The notes: generated by a model from the sequence alone, not told the origin. A stretch of 57,937 nt of DNA from Streptomonospora mangrovi (GCF_027604915.1 NZ_JAJAQC010000051.1:1-57937), one strand, 5' to 3'; counted from the stretch's first letter, positions 34,712 to 43,642 are shown. Made by a program: numbers and translations.

Positions 34712-35977
34712 GTGGCGGTCGAACGGCGCTCGGGGAGACCCGACACCACGGCACGGCGGGCCCGCCTGGCGGTGGCCGTCCTGTTCCTGGCGAACGGCTT
34801 CTCCTACGCCAACATCGTGCCCTGGCTGCCGGCCATCAAGGCCGAACTGGAGCTGTCCAACGCCGCGCTGGGCACGGCCATCGGCGCGATGCCGCTGGGA
34901 GCGCTCCTGACCGGCATGCTGGCGGGTCCGCTCATCGCCCGCTTCGGCAGCGGCCGGGTGGCGGTGGTCTCCGGGCTGCTGATCGCGGCGGTGCTGCCGG
35001 TCGTGGCGATCGCCCCGGCGTGGTGGGCGCTGGCGCTGAGCCTGTTCGCCGTGGGCTGGCTGGACGCCTGGATGGACTCCGCCATGAACACCCACGGCCT
35101 GCGCGTGCAGCGCCGCTACGGCCGCACCATCATCAACGCCTTCCACGGGCTGTGGAGCGTGGCCGCCGTCGCCGGCGGCCTGGTCGGCTCCACCATGGCC
35201 GGCTGGGGGGTGCCGCGCCCGGCGCACCTGCTGGGGGTGGGCGTGGTGATCGCGGTGGCGCTGCTGGTGACGGCGCGGCTGCTGCTGCCCGGCCGCGACC
35301 GCGACGACGACCCCGCCGAGGAGCACCCGGCGCCCGCGGCGGGCCGCCGGCGGGGCTTCGGCGTGCCGGGGCGCTCGGTGGGGCTGCTGCTGGTCCTCAG
35401 CGTCTTTTTGATGATGGCCGGGGCGATCGAGGACTCCGCCGCGTCGTGGGGCGCGGTCTACATGCGCGACGAGCTGGCCGCGCCGCTGCTGATGGCCGGC
35501 ATGCCGTTCGTGGCCTGCCAGGCGATGATGACGCTGGGCCGGATGGTGGGCGACCGCGTGACCGACCGCCTGGGCGCGGTGGCGGTGGCCCGCGCGGGCG
35601 CGCTGCTGTCGGGTGCGGGGCTGGCGGCGGCGCTGCTGCTGGCGCATCCGGTCGCGGCGGTGGTGGGCTTCGGCGCGATGGGGCTGGGAGTGTCGATCCT
35701 GTTCCCGCTGGCGCTGGCGGCGGCCGGGGAGATCCCCGGGCTGCGCGGAGGGCACGGCGTGGCGCTGGCCGCGTGGCTGGCGCGCGCGGGCTTTTTGGGG
35801 GTGCCGCCGCTGATCGGGGTGGTGGCCGACGCCGCGTCGCTGACGGCCGGGCTGTGGCTGGTGCCGGCGGCCTGCGTGGTGGCGGCGGTGCTCGCCGGGG
35901 GGCTGCGGCCGGGCGCGGGCGCGCGGCCGGCGGTGCCCGCCGCCGACGCGGCCGGCCGCGAGCCGGGGAGCCGCTGA
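34712..35977 (+). CDS. MFS transporter
   Basis: This 421-residue major facilitator protein has 12 predicted membrane helices with a charged central loop (about 195-225, rich in Asp, Arg and Pro). Family segments include ANGFSYANIVPWLPAIKAEL and GPLIARFGSGRV (motif A-like). It resembles the YbjJ-like group. The substrate is unknown. The GTG start at 34712 has GGGAGG upstream; the longer frame to 34526 is not coding-like. Confidence 0.9.
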   Translation: MAVERRSGRPDTTARRARLAVAVLFLANGFSYANIVPWLPAIKAELELSNAALGTAIGAMPLGALLTGMLAGPLIARFGSGRVAVVSGLLIAAVLPVVAIAPAWWALALSLFAVGWLDAWMDSAMNTHGLRVQRRYGRTIINAFHGLWSVAAVAGGLVGSTMAGWGVPRPAHLLGVGVVIAVALLVTARLLLPGRDRDDDPAEEHPAPAAGRRRGFGVPGRSVGLLLVLSVFLMMAGAIEDSAASWGAVYMRDELAAPLLMAGMPFVACQAMMTLGRMVGDRVTDRLGAVAVARAGALLSGAGLAAALLLAHPVAAVVGFGAMGLGVSILFPLALAAAGEIPGLRGGHGVALAAWLARAGFLGVPPLIGVVADAASLTAGLWLVPAACVVAAVLAGGLRPGAGARPAVPAADAAGREPGSR

Positions 35978-36012
35978 GGCGGCTGCGGCGCGGCGCACCG
36001 CGCGCGGAGACG

Positions 36013-36052
36013 GCGAGGCCGCCCCGGTTCTACCGCACCGGGGCGGCCTCGC
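36013..36052. terminator. Perfect hairpin between convergent genes
   Basis: A perfect 15-base-pair stem (GCGAGGCCGCCCCGG with CCGGGGCGGCCTCGC) closes a ten-base loop, between the MFS stop (35977) and the surface protein stop (36065). It probably terminates both. Confidence 0.75.
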
Positions 36053-36064
36053 GCTGGCGGGGTC

Positions 36065-36904
36065 CTACTGGACCGGCGCCGGGCGCCGGGTGGCGTAGAG
36101 GGTGATCGCGCCGATGCCGGTCGCGATGACACCGCCCATGACGAACCCGGTCAGGTCCACACCCGTGGTGGGGAGGTAGGGGGTGGAACCGCCGTCGTCG
36201 GAGTCGGGCCCCCGGGGGGGGGCGCCCCCCGGGGGGGCGTACACGGGGCCCGTCCCGGTGCCCCCCCCCGCGGTGTCGGCGGGAGGCGGCACGGCGCCGC
36301 CGTCGTCGCCGCCATCGCCGCCGGGGCTCTCGTCCCCGGGGTCCTCAGCGGGGGGCGGGGTCTCCCCCGGGTCCTCGCCACCGGGGTCCTCCGGTCCCGG
36401 GTCTTCACCGCCGGGGTCCTCACCGCCCGGGTCCTCGCCACCGGGGTCCTCACCGCCGGGGTCCTCGCCACCGGGGTCTTCACCGCCGGGGTCCTCCCCG
36501 CCCGGGTCCTCACCGCCGGGGTCTTCACCGCCGGGGTCCTCCCCGCCCGGGTCCTCACCGCCGGGGTCTTCACCGCCGGGGTCCTCCGGCGGCGGGTCGA
36601 CCGGCGGAGGCGGGTCCGGCGGCAGGTCGGGCAGGATCGGGTCCAGGATCCCGCCGTCGCCCGTGTCCTGCGACTGCGCGGGCGGCGCCGGCGCGGTCTG
36701 CGGGGTGACGGGCGCCAGGCCGAAGTCGACGCTGATGGGCGCCTCCTCGGCCGCGGGCGCCTGCGCCGGGGGCTGCTCCTGGGTGACCGTGGTCTCAGGC
36801 GCGGCCTGGCCCTCGGCGGTGTCGGCGAACGCCGGGGCACCGGAGAACCCGGCGGCCAGCAGGCCGGCAGCCGCCACGCCGATCGCGCGTGGTGTCAGCG
36901 ACAT
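36065..36904 (-). CDS. Sortase-anchored surface protein with PGGED repeats
   Basis: This 279-residue cell-wall protein has a signal peptide (about 1-28, ending AFADT), a Pro/Ala-rich region, a stalk of 14 five-residue units (12 consecutive PGGED, one PGPED, one PGGED), another Pro/Gly/Asp-rich region, then the sorting signal LPTTG near residue 246, a hydrophobic helix and the basic tail RRPAPVQ. It should be anchored to peptidoglycan by a sortase, which is not encoded nearby. No folded domain is visible, so it may be a spacer or low-complexity coat protein. ATG at 36904 with GAGGAGCG upstream. Confidence 0.88.
   Translation of the reverse strand: MSLTPRAIGVAAAGLLAAGFSGAPAFADTAEGQAAPETTVTQEQPPAQAPAAEEAPISVDFGLAPVTPQTAPAPPAQSQDTGDGGILDPILPDLPPDPPPPVDPPPEDPGGEDPGGEDPGGEDPGGEDPGGEDPGGEDPGGEDPGGEDPGGEDPGGEDPGGEDPGGEDPGPEDPGGEDPGETPPPAEDPGDESPGGDGGDDGGAVPPPADTAGGGTGTGPVYAPPGGAPPRGPDSDDGGSTPYLPTTGVDLTGFVMGGVIATGIGAITLYATRRPAPVQ
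36376..36593 (-). repeat. 15-base tandem repeat encoding PGGED units
   Basis: About 14 direct repeats of a 15-base unit (minus strand CCCGGCGGTGAGGAC with third-base variants). Pairs and triplets of units share the same variant bases, showing expansion by duplication of multi-unit blocks. Copy number is likely to vary between strains. Confidence 0.9.
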
Positions 36905-36931
36905 AACGCTCCTCTCTGTCTTCTCGGGGGC

Positions 36932-38356
36932 TTATTCGGGCAAGAGGGCGTAAAGGTCGCCACCGGCGACCACGACAGCGCGGCCGTCGAGCAGGCCCCA
37001 CGGCCGGGCGACGTCGCCCTCAAGTTCGATCGGGTCGGCGCCGGCGGTCACCGCGACCTGCGCGCCGTCCAGTTCGCCGAAGGCGACCTCCCCGGCGGCA
37101 CTCGCCGACGCGAACCCCTCCAGGACCGCGCCGGTGCCCGTCGCGAGGTCGAAGACGACGGGTCCGTAGACGGCCACCGCCTCGCCGTGGGTCCAGGGAG
37201 CGTCGTCGGCGGCCGCCTGGGCGGGGACCTCGGCCGCGGCGCGCACGGTGCCGTCGGCGGCGTCGTGCAGGGCCAGGACGCGGCGGTCCTCGGCGCCGGG
37301 CACCCGCCAGGAGGTGACCAGGGTGTCGCCGCCCGCCGTCAGCACCTCCGCGAGGTCGCCGGCGCCCTCGGGGGTCCGCGGCCGGACCTCCTCGCGGGTG
37401 CCGTCGGGGGCGACCCACACCCAGGGGCCGCGCACCACGGCGGTGAGGACGCGGCCGCCGTCCGACAGCAGCGCGCCCGAGCCCTCGGGCTTGGTGACGG
37501 GCGCCAGCTCGGCGCCGGAGGGGATGGAGGGGCGGCCCTCGGCCATCACGAGCGGACCGGCGCCCGCGAAGGTGACCTCGGCCCCCTCGGGGAGTTCGTA
37601 GGCGCGGGGCTCGCCCCCGCCGGACGGCCACACCCACAGCCGGTCGGGTCCGACCACGGCGACGCCCTGGTCGCCGTCCACGGTGACGAAGCGGGGCGGT
37701 CCGGACATCTCGTCGGCGGGCAGCGGCAGGTCGGCGCTCCAGGCGGTCTGGCCGCCGGGTCCGACCACCCGCAGGCGGCCGTCGACGTCCACGAGCGCGG
37801 CGCGGTCGCCGGCCGGGGAGACGTCGGGCTGGGTGCCGTCGCGCATGGGCAGCCGCCACTGCGCCTGCTCGGTGAACCCGGGCGGCGCCTGGCGGGCCTG
37901 GAGGGTGACGGTGGGCTGCTCTGGCCCGGCGGCGGGGTCGTCGGCCAGCGCGCCGGGCAGGTAGCGCACGGCGGCGAACCCGCCGCCGCCCAGCACGGCG
38001 AGCACCACCACGCCGCCCGCCGCCACGGCGGCGATCCGCCCGGCGCGCCCGCGCCGGCGCGGGCGGTCGGCCATGAGGGCGACCTCGCGGCCGCCGGCGG
38101 CGCGCACCACGCCGGTGGGGCTGACGATGAGCTGCCAGGCGCCGTTGACGTCGCGCGCGTTGACCAGCACCGAGCGGCCCAGGTGGGCGGCGTAGTCGGC
38201 GACGAGGTCCAGGGCGGCGTTGCGGGTCTCCTTGGGCGTGGTGCCGGAGACGACGCGGGTCTGGCGCTCGATGGTGACCTCGGCGCTGCGCTCGTCGGCG
38301 GCGACCACCAGGACGACCGGGCTGCGGTGGGGGTGGGCGTCGGCTGCCTCGGTCAT
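36932..38356 (-). CDS. Single-pass membrane protein with extracytoplasmic beta-propeller
   Basis: This 474-residue protein has an N-terminal cytoplasmic domain of about 100 residues, one membrane helix (about 106-130, AAVAAGGVVVLAVLGGGGFAAV) and a C-terminal domain of repeated short beta-strands (GDRAALVDVDGRLRVV, DQGVAVVGPDRLWVW and similar) typical of a PQQ-like propeller. No catalytic residues stand out. I do not recognise the family. The ATG is at 38356. It is 27 bases upstream of the surface protein gene, so the two may be co-transcribed. Confidence 0.75.
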   Translation of the reverse strand: MTEAADAHPHRSPVVLVVAADERSAEVTIERQTRVVSGTTPKETRNAALDLVADYAAHLGRSVLVNARDVNGAWQLIVSPTGVVRAAGGREVALMADRPRRRGRAGRIAAVAAGGVVVLAVLGGGGFAAVRYLPGALADDPAAGPEQPTVTLQARQAPPGFTEQAQWRLPMRDGTQPDVSPAGDRAALVDVDGRLRVVGPGGQTAWSADLPLPADEMSGPPRFVTVDGDQGVAVVGPDRLWVWPSGGGEPRAYELPEGAEVTFAGAGPLVMAEGRPSIPSGAELAPVTKPEGSGALLSDGGRVLTAVVRGPWVWVAPDGTREEVRPRTPEGAGDLAEVLTAGGDTLVTSWRVPGAEDRRVLALHDAADGTVRAAAEVPAQAAADDAPWTHGEAVAVYGPVVFDLATGTGAVLEGFASASAAGEVAFGELDGAQVAVTAGADPIELEGDVARPWGLLDGRAVVVAGGDLYALLPE

Positions 38357-38837
38357 GGCCGGACCTCGCGGCGGGCCGACCCGTGGCCCCGGAGTCGGCC
38401 GGCGCGGGTCCGCCTCGCGGTGGCGGCCCGGCGCGGCGGAGACGCTGCGGTCATGTGTTGGTGAACCTGTTCCGTCAGGAGGGATGCGGTCGTCCAGGGG
38501 CGCCGGGCGCAGGGGGACCAGGGCCGGGCGGCGGGGGGCCGACCGAGGTCGCCGAGCCGGACGGGTGCGAGGAGGTCATCACGGGTCACGGCGATGATAC
38601 TGATAGGTCGCACACGTGTCCGGAGCGGGAGCGGTGCGCGTGAGCGCCCGCGTACCCACCGCGACGCTGGGGGCGCCGCGGGCGCCCGCCGGGTGGTGCA
38701 GGCGCCCACCTGCGCCGATCCCGGCTCCGGCGCGCCGGCCGGTAGGTTATCGCCCCGCCCGCCGCCGCGCCCGCGCGCCTCACGATGATCGCACGCTTTT
38801 TTGGCCACATCCGGCCGCCCCGGCGCGGCGGGGTGTT
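38357..38837. other. Intergenic region without a supported gene
   Basis: This lies between the beta-propeller gene start and the HNH gene stop, both leftward. The minus strand carries TATCAT near 38594, a plausible -10 for the propeller gene. A CTTTTTTGG tract near 38801 is the only T run. No frame shows gene-like codon use with an RBS. Confidence 0.5.
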
Positions 38838-39605
38838 TCAGCAGGTGTCCAGCATGTCGGCCAGGGCGGAGCGGTCGGCGGGCGGCAGGGTGAGGCCGTA
38901 CTCGTCGACGACCCCGACGTAGGCCACGGCGTAGGCGCAGCGGAACCCGGGGTAGGGCCGCCACTCCCCCGGCCCGGAGTCGCCCTTGGCCTGGTTGGCC
39001 GACCCGTCGGAGGCGAGCAGGTTGTCGGGGTCGTTGGCGAACTCCACGCGGCGGTCGCGGTCCCAGTCCTCGGCGCCGGTGCGCCAGGCCAGGGCCAGCG
39101 GCACGACGTGGTCGATCTGGACCTCCATGGGGTCATCGGCGGAGAAGGTGACGCGGTCGCCGGTGTAGGGGTCCTCCAGCACGCCGCTGACGACGGTGCA
39201 GTCGGACTCCACCTCGGTGTCCTCCAGATCGCGGGCGAGGATGTCGTGGCGGGTGGGGCAGCCGTTGTCGTCGGTGTCGATCCAGTCGGAGCCGAAGGCG
39301 TCGCGCTCGTAGTCGTCGCCGGGGGCGGGCGGCGCGGTCTCGATGCCGCGCAGGGCGGCGCGGGCCTCGGCGGCCTCATCGGGTGACACGGGGTCGCCGG
39401 CGGGCGGGGCGCCGGTGTCCTGCGGCGCGCCCGGCGGCGGGCCGGCGCCCACGGCGGCGCGCAGCCAGGCGAGCGGGTCGGCGCCGGTGAGCAGCGCGGC
39501 GACCACGACGAGGACCAGCAGCGCGGCCGGGGCGATCACCAGACCGGCGCGGCGGGCGGGGCGGGGGCGGCGTTGGGGGCGGGGCGTGCGGGACCTGCGG
39601 GACAT
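38838..39605 (-). CDS. Exported HNH nuclease family protein (DUF1524/GmrSD C-terminal type)
   Basis: This 255-residue protein has a basic N-terminus and one membrane/signal helix (about 20-42), then a nuclease domain: NGCPTRHDILARDL, SDCTVVSGVLEDPYTG, QIDHVVPLALAWRTGA (HNH His), FANDPDNLLASDGSANQAKGD, and a C-terminal AYVGVVDEYGL. Four Cys (in NGC, SDC, FRC, DTC) probably form two disulfides, fitting an exported location. Such secreted nucleases are common in actinobacteria. ATG at 39605 with CAGGTG upstream. Confidence 0.9.
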   Translation of the reverse strand: MSRRSRTPRPQRRPRPARRAGLVIAPAALLVLVVVAALLTGADPLAWLRAAVGAGPPPGAPQDTGAPPAGDPVSPDEAAEARAALRGIETAPPAPGDDYERDAFGSDWIDTDDNGCPTRHDILARDLEDTEVESDCTVVSGVLEDPYTGDRVTFSADDPMEVQIDHVVPLALAWRTGAEDWDRDRRVEFANDPDNLLASDGSANQAKGDSGPGEWRPYPGFRCAYAVAYVGVVDEYGLTLPPADRSALADMLDTC

Positions 39606-39690
39606 GGGCACCTGTGCCGGCGGGGTCGGGGGCGGGGAGTCGGGGGGAAGGGGGGCGGGGATGGGGCGGGCGGCGCGCGGGGCGCCGCCC

Positions 39691-41130
39691 CTACGAGGAT
39701 GCCGGAGGCCGGTCGCGCTCGGGCGCCGGGGGCGGGGTGGCGCCGGCGTCGGGCTCGGCGGCGGGCGCGGGCGGGGTGTCGGGCTGCTCGGGCATGCGGT
39801 GGCGCGGCCGGCCGGGGTCGGCCGGCTCGGGGCCGGGGGCGGGGCCAGGGCCGGCGGGATCGTCCGCCACGGGCGCGGGGGCGGCGGCCGTGCCGGTCCC
39901 GGCGTCGGCGCCGGGAGCGGTGCCGCTCCTGGGTCGGGCGCCGCCGCCGTCGCCGGTCCGGGTGTCCGCGTCATCGCCGGCCCGGGTGTCGGCGCCGTGG
40001 TCGGCCCGGGTGACGGCGTCGGCGTCGCCGGCGTCGCCGGTGTCCCTGCCGGTCCCGAGGTAGCGGTCGCCGCCCCACCCCAGCAGCCGCCGCATCCGCG
40101 CGGTGATCTCCTGCTCGTCGTCGGGCTCGGGCACCGGCCCGGCGCTGCGCAGCGCGGCCTCGCGCCGGTCCACCAGCGCCCGCGCGCGGGCGTGGCGGCG
40201 GGCGGCGATCCGCGCGCGGGCGGCGGCGGTGCGCGGGGTGGGCCACATGGCGTCGATCTCGGCGTTGAGGGCCGAGCCGATGAGCACCGCCAGGGCCATC
40301 AGCCACAGCCAGGCCAGGATCGCGATGGGCGCCGACAGCGAGCCGTAGATGGTGACCTGGCCGAAGGAGGCGTCCAGGTAGAGCCGCAGCAGGACCGAGC
40401 CGGCCAGCAGCACCGCCATCGCCACCAGGGCGCCGGGCAGGTAGCGCCACAGCGGGGTGCGCACCGGCGTGCTGAGCACGTACAGCAGCGCCACGGCCAG
40501 CGTGGACAGCCCGCCCACGGTGGGCCAGTAGGCGAGGTTGAGGTAGCCCACGGTGGCGGGCAGCAGGCGGTGGACCAGGTCGGGGCCGGCGACCAGGACG
40601 GGCAGCACGGCGAGCACGAACAGCAGGCCGCCCAGGTAGGCGACGAAGGCCAGGACCCGCTGGCGCACGTAGCCGCGCAACTCGTCCAGGCCGTAGGCGA
40701 TGGTGATGGCGTCGATGAAGACGTTCATGGCGCGCGAGCCCGACCACAGCGAGATCAGGAAGGTCACCGACAGCAGGCCGGTCTCGGCGCCGGCCAGGAA
40801 CTCGTCCACCAGCGGGGCGACGATGGAGTCGACGGTGTCGGCGGTCAGCACCGTGGCGGCCAGGTCCAGCAGCCACACCCGGATCTCCAGGACGGTGCCG
40901 GTGCCCAGCACCGGCCGCAGGTGGCCCAGGGTGCCGACCAGCCCCAGCAGCAGTGCGGGCAGCGACAGCAGGGAGAAGAACGCCGACTCCGCGGCCAGGC
41001 CCACCACGCGGGTGCGGGCGGTGGTGCGCGCGGTGCGGCCTACGAGCACGCCGACCCGGGCGGTCCGCGGGTGCGCCTGGCACCAGTGGTCCGCCCACGC
41101 GACCGTGTCGCGCGCCGCGCGCTTGAGCAT
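39691..41130 (-). CDS. YihY/BrkB (UPF0761) family membrane protein
   Basis: This 479-residue protein has a six-helix BrkB domain (about 30-300), with ESAFFSLLSLPALLLG, SLWSGSRAMNVFIDAITIAYG, YGSLSAPIAILAWLWLMALAVLIGSALNAEI typical of the family. The last 150 residues are a low-complexity cytoplasmic tail of Asp, Gly, Ala, Pro and Thr. The function of the family is unsettled. I chose the ATG at 41130; a TTG at 41148 is the alternative. Confidence 0.9.
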   Translation of the reverse strand: MLKRAARDTVAWADHWCQAHPRTARVGVLVGRTARTTARTRVVGLAAESAFFSLLSLPALLLGLVGTLGHLRPVLGTGTVLEIRVWLLDLAATVLTADTVDSIVAPLVDEFLAGAETGLLSVTFLISLWSGSRAMNVFIDAITIAYGLDELRGYVRQRVLAFVAYLGGLLFVLAVLPVLVAGPDLVHRLLPATVGYLNLAYWPTVGGLSTLAVALLYVLSTPVRTPLWRYLPGALVAMAVLLAGSVLLRLYLDASFGQVTIYGSLSAPIAILAWLWLMALAVLIGSALNAEIDAMWPTPRTAAARARIAARRHARARALVDRREAALRSAGPVPEPDDEQEITARMRRLLGWGGDRYLGTGRDTGDAGDADAVTRADHGADTRAGDDADTRTGDGGGARPRSGTAPGADAGTGTAAAPAPVADDPAGPGPAPGPEPADPGRPRHRMPEQPDTPPAPAAEPDAGATPPPAPERDRPPASS

Positions 41131-41305
41131 GCCCCACACATCCCCCAACCTAGGCCCGTGAAAAGGGCGGAGGCGGACGACGAGGCTGCCGGGGCGGCGA
41201 CACGGCCGATTCGATGGCGAAACGTGATGCGTTTCCCGACCGAGCGAGTAGGATAAGAAGGTTTTCGCGTGACGGGATTCACCGGTTCCGGCCGCCCCCG
41301 CGATC

Positions 41306-41335
41306 TGGACAACGGCGGTCGCGGCGTGGCATTGT
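41306..41335 (+). promoter_or_regulatory. Candidate promoter of the sulfate assimilation operon
   Basis: TGGACA (41306-41311) and CATTGT (41330-41335) are separated by 18 bases, a fair vegetative promoter for a high-GC genome. The first ATG of the leader peptide follows at 41342, which is where transcription would start, so the leader may be translated without a 5' UTR. Confidence 0.45.
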
Positions 41336-41341
41336 CAAGGC

Positions 41342-41431
41342 ATGATCGCTGCTTTGGACCCGATGCTCTGCGTGCGCCGGCACGTGGACTTCCTGCGGGT
41401 CCGCAGTGCCATCTGTCGTCACGTCGGTTGA
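41342..41431 (+). CDS. Cys-containing leader peptide upstream of sulfite reductase
   Basis: A 29-codon frame (or 22 codons from the inner ATG at 41363) ends at a TGA at 41429-41431. From the inner ATG it reads MLCVRRHVDFLRVRSAIC then RHVG. The pattern RRHVDxxRxxSAxC matches short actinobacterial leader peptides found ahead of sulfur-assimilation genes. It carries Cys near both ends, and ribosome stalling at Cys codons in related mycobacterial leaders relieves attenuation. The first ATG sits where the transcript should begin. It is too short for normal gene finding and was located by eye. Confidence 0.7.
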   Translation: MIAALDPMLCVRRHVDFLRVRSAICRHVG

Positions 41432-41607
41432 TCTGGCCGCTTCGTATTCTGACTCGCCCGCACTCTGGGGCGCGAGCGGCGCCGACGTCCTCCCACGCCG
41501 AACCTTGCCGATGCGCGCGCACACCGTTGTGCCGGGCCGCGAGGTCGTAAGCCGTGGCGCTCGCGCCGGCCCGCGCCGTCCCGCGATCCGCTTCGGAGGA
41601 CCCCGTA

Positions 41608-43284
41608 ATGCCTCCCACGTCCGCAACGACCGGCTCCCGGCCGCGCCGAGGTGAAGGCCAATGGGCCCTCGGCTACCGCGAACCCCTCAACAAGAACGAA
41701 GAGAACAAGAAGAACGACGACGGCCTGAACGTCCAGCGCCGCATCATCGACATCTACTCCAAGGCGGGGTTCGACTCCATCGACCCCGCCGACCTGCGGG
41801 GCCGGTTCCGCTGGCTGGGGCTCTACACCCAGCGCGCCCCCGGCATCGACGGCGGCAAGACCGCCGTGCTGGAGCCCGAGGAGCTGGACGACCGCTACTT
41901 CATGCTGCGGGTGCGCATCGACGGCGGCCAGCTCTCGGTGGCCCAGTTGCGCGCCATCGCCGAGATCTCCAGCACCTACGCGCGCGACACCGCCGACGTC
42001 ACCGACCGGCAGAACGTCCAGCTTCACTGGATCCGGGTCGAGGACGTGCCCGCCATCTGGGAGCGGCTGGAGGCCGTGGGGCTGTCGACCATGGAGGCGT
42101 GCGGCGACACCCCCCGCGTGATCCTGGGCTGTCCGCTGGCCGGCATCGACGAGAACGAGATCGTCGACGCCACCCCCCAGATCCGCGAGATCTACGACAC
42201 CTACATCGGCAGCCCGCTGTTCTCCAACCTGCCGCGCAAGTTCAAGACGTCGGTGTCGGGGTGCTCGGCCTACTGCACCAACCACGAGATCAACGACGTG
42301 GCCTTCGCCGGGGTGATCGGCCCCGACGGCACCCCCGGCTTCGACCTGTTCGTGGGCGGCGGGCTGTCGACCAACCCGATGTTCGCCCAGCGGCTGGGCT
42401 CCTTCGTTCGGCCCGACCAGGTCACCGAGGTCTGGGCCGGGGTCACCGCCATCTTCCGCGACTACGGCTACCGGCGGCTGCGCCACCGCGCCCGCATCAA
42501 GTTCCTGATCAAGGACTGGGGCGCGGCGAAGTTCCGCGAGGTGCTGGAGAAGGAGTACCTGGGCTACGCGCTGCCCGACGGCCCCGAGGTGGAGCTGCGC
42601 CCCGACCTCCAGCGCGACCACATCGGCGTGCACCGCCAGCGCGACGGCCGCAACTACGTGGGGTTCGCCCCGCGCGTGGGCCGGGTCTCGGGCGCGGTGC
42701 TGGCCCGCATCGCCGACATCGCCGAGGAGCACGGGTCGGACCGCATCCGCACCACCGCCGACCAGAAGCTGGTGCTGCTCGACATCGCCGACGACCGGGT
42801 CGACTCCGTGGTGGCCGCGCTTGAGGCCGAGGACCTCCAGGTGCGGCCCAGCGTGTTCCGCCGCCAGACCATGGCCTGCACCGGGATCGAGTACTGCAAG
42901 CTGGCGATCGTCGAGACCAAGGCGCGCGGCGCCGACCTGATCGACGAACTGGAGCGGCGGCTGCCCGACTTCCCCGAACCGGTGACCATCAACCTCAACG
43001 GCTGCCCCAACTCCTGCGCCCGGATCCAGGTCGCCGACATCGGCCTCAAGGGCCAACTGGTGACCGACTCCCAGGGCCGCCAGGTGGAGGGGTTCCAGGT
43101 GCACCTGGGCGGCGGCATGGGGCTCAACGCGAGCTTCGGCCGCAAGGTGCGCGGCCTCAAGACCACCGCCGAGGAGCTGCCCGACTACGTCGAGCGGGTG
43201 CTGCGCCGGTTCCTGGACCAGCGCGCAGCCGACGAGTCCTTCGCCGCGTGGGCGGCGCGCGCCGAGGACGGCGATCTGAAGTGA
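41608..43284 (+). CDS. sirA: Assimilatory sulfite reductase (ferredoxin-dependent, siroheme/[4Fe-4S])
   Basis: This 558-residue enzyme reduces sulfite to sulfide using a siroheme-iron-sulfur centre. The cluster ligands are Cys424, Cys430, Cys466 and Cys470 (ACTGIEYC, NGCPNSC), with siroheme-binding basic segments (RQNVQLHWIR, KFKTSVSGC). It is of the actinobacterial SirA type, closer to sulfite than nitrite reductase in this operon context. The ATG at 41608 has GGAGG upstream. It is the first enzyme gene after the leader peptide; the next genes supply APS reductase and siroheme chelatase. Confidence 0.93.
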   Translation: MPPTSATTGSRPRRGEGQWALGYREPLNKNEENKKNDDGLNVQRRIIDIYSKAGFDSIDPADLRGRFRWLGLYTQRAPGIDGGKTAVLEPEELDDRYFMLRVRIDGGQLSVAQLRAIAEISSTYARDTADVTDRQNVQLHWIRVEDVPAIWERLEAVGLSTMEACGDTPRVILGCPLAGIDENEIVDATPQIREIYDTYIGSPLFSNLPRKFKTSVSGCSAYCTNHEINDVAFAGVIGPDGTPGFDLFVGGGLSTNPMFAQRLGSFVRPDQVTEVWAGVTAIFRDYGYRRLRHRARIKFLIKDWGAAKFREVLEKEYLGYALPDGPEVELRPDLQRDHIGVHRQRDGRNYVGFAPRVGRVSGAVLARIADIAEEHGSDRIRTTADQKLVLLDIADDRVDSVVAALEAEDLQVRPSVFRRQTMACTGIEYCKLAIVETKARGADLIDELERRLPDFPEPVTINLNGCPNSCARIQVADIGLKGQLVTDSQGRQVEGFQVHLGGGMGLNASFGRKVRGLKTTAEELPDYVERVLRRFLDQRAADESFAAWAARAEDGDLK

Positions 43285-43435
43285 GCGGCGCGCACCGGGG
43301 GCCGGGCGCGGGCGCGGCCCCCGGGCGGCCGTCGGGCGCCGCGCGGCGCCCCCGCGCCGCGCCCGCACCGGGCACACCGGCACGACCGACGACACCGACG
43401 ACACCGCAGGGCCGGAGAGGAGCAGTGAGGCCGCG

Positions 43436-43642
43436 ATGAGTGAGCGCGCAGCCCCCTTCTACTGCCCCTACTGCGGCGACGAGGACCTGATGCCGCACGA
43501 GGGCGACGGCGAGCGGGGCGCGGGATACGCCTGGGCCTGCCTGTCCTGCGCGCGGGTGTTCCGAGTGAAGTTCATCGGCCTGAGATCGGCCGCCTTCGGC
43601 GGCCCGGAGCAGGGCCCGGCACCAACGGATGGGAACGCATGA
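43436..43642 (+). CDS. Small zinc-ribbon protein of the sulfate assimilation operon
   Basis: This 68-residue protein has two CxxC knuckles (FYCPYCGDED and WACLSCARVFRVKF), typical of a zinc ribbon. A similar small gene lies between sulfite reductase and APS reductase in Streptomyces; its role is unknown. Its stop overlaps the next start (ATGA at 43639-43642), so translation is coupled. The ATG at 43436 follows GGAGAGGAG by about 14 bases. Confidence 0.85.
   Translation: MSERAAPFYCPYCGDEDLMPHEGDGERGAGYAWACLSCARVFRVKFIGLRSAAFGGPEQGPAPTDGNA

Noticed and set aside
36376-36593. CRISPR array
   Set aside because: The 15-base repeats are contiguous with no spacers and encode PGGED units in frame.
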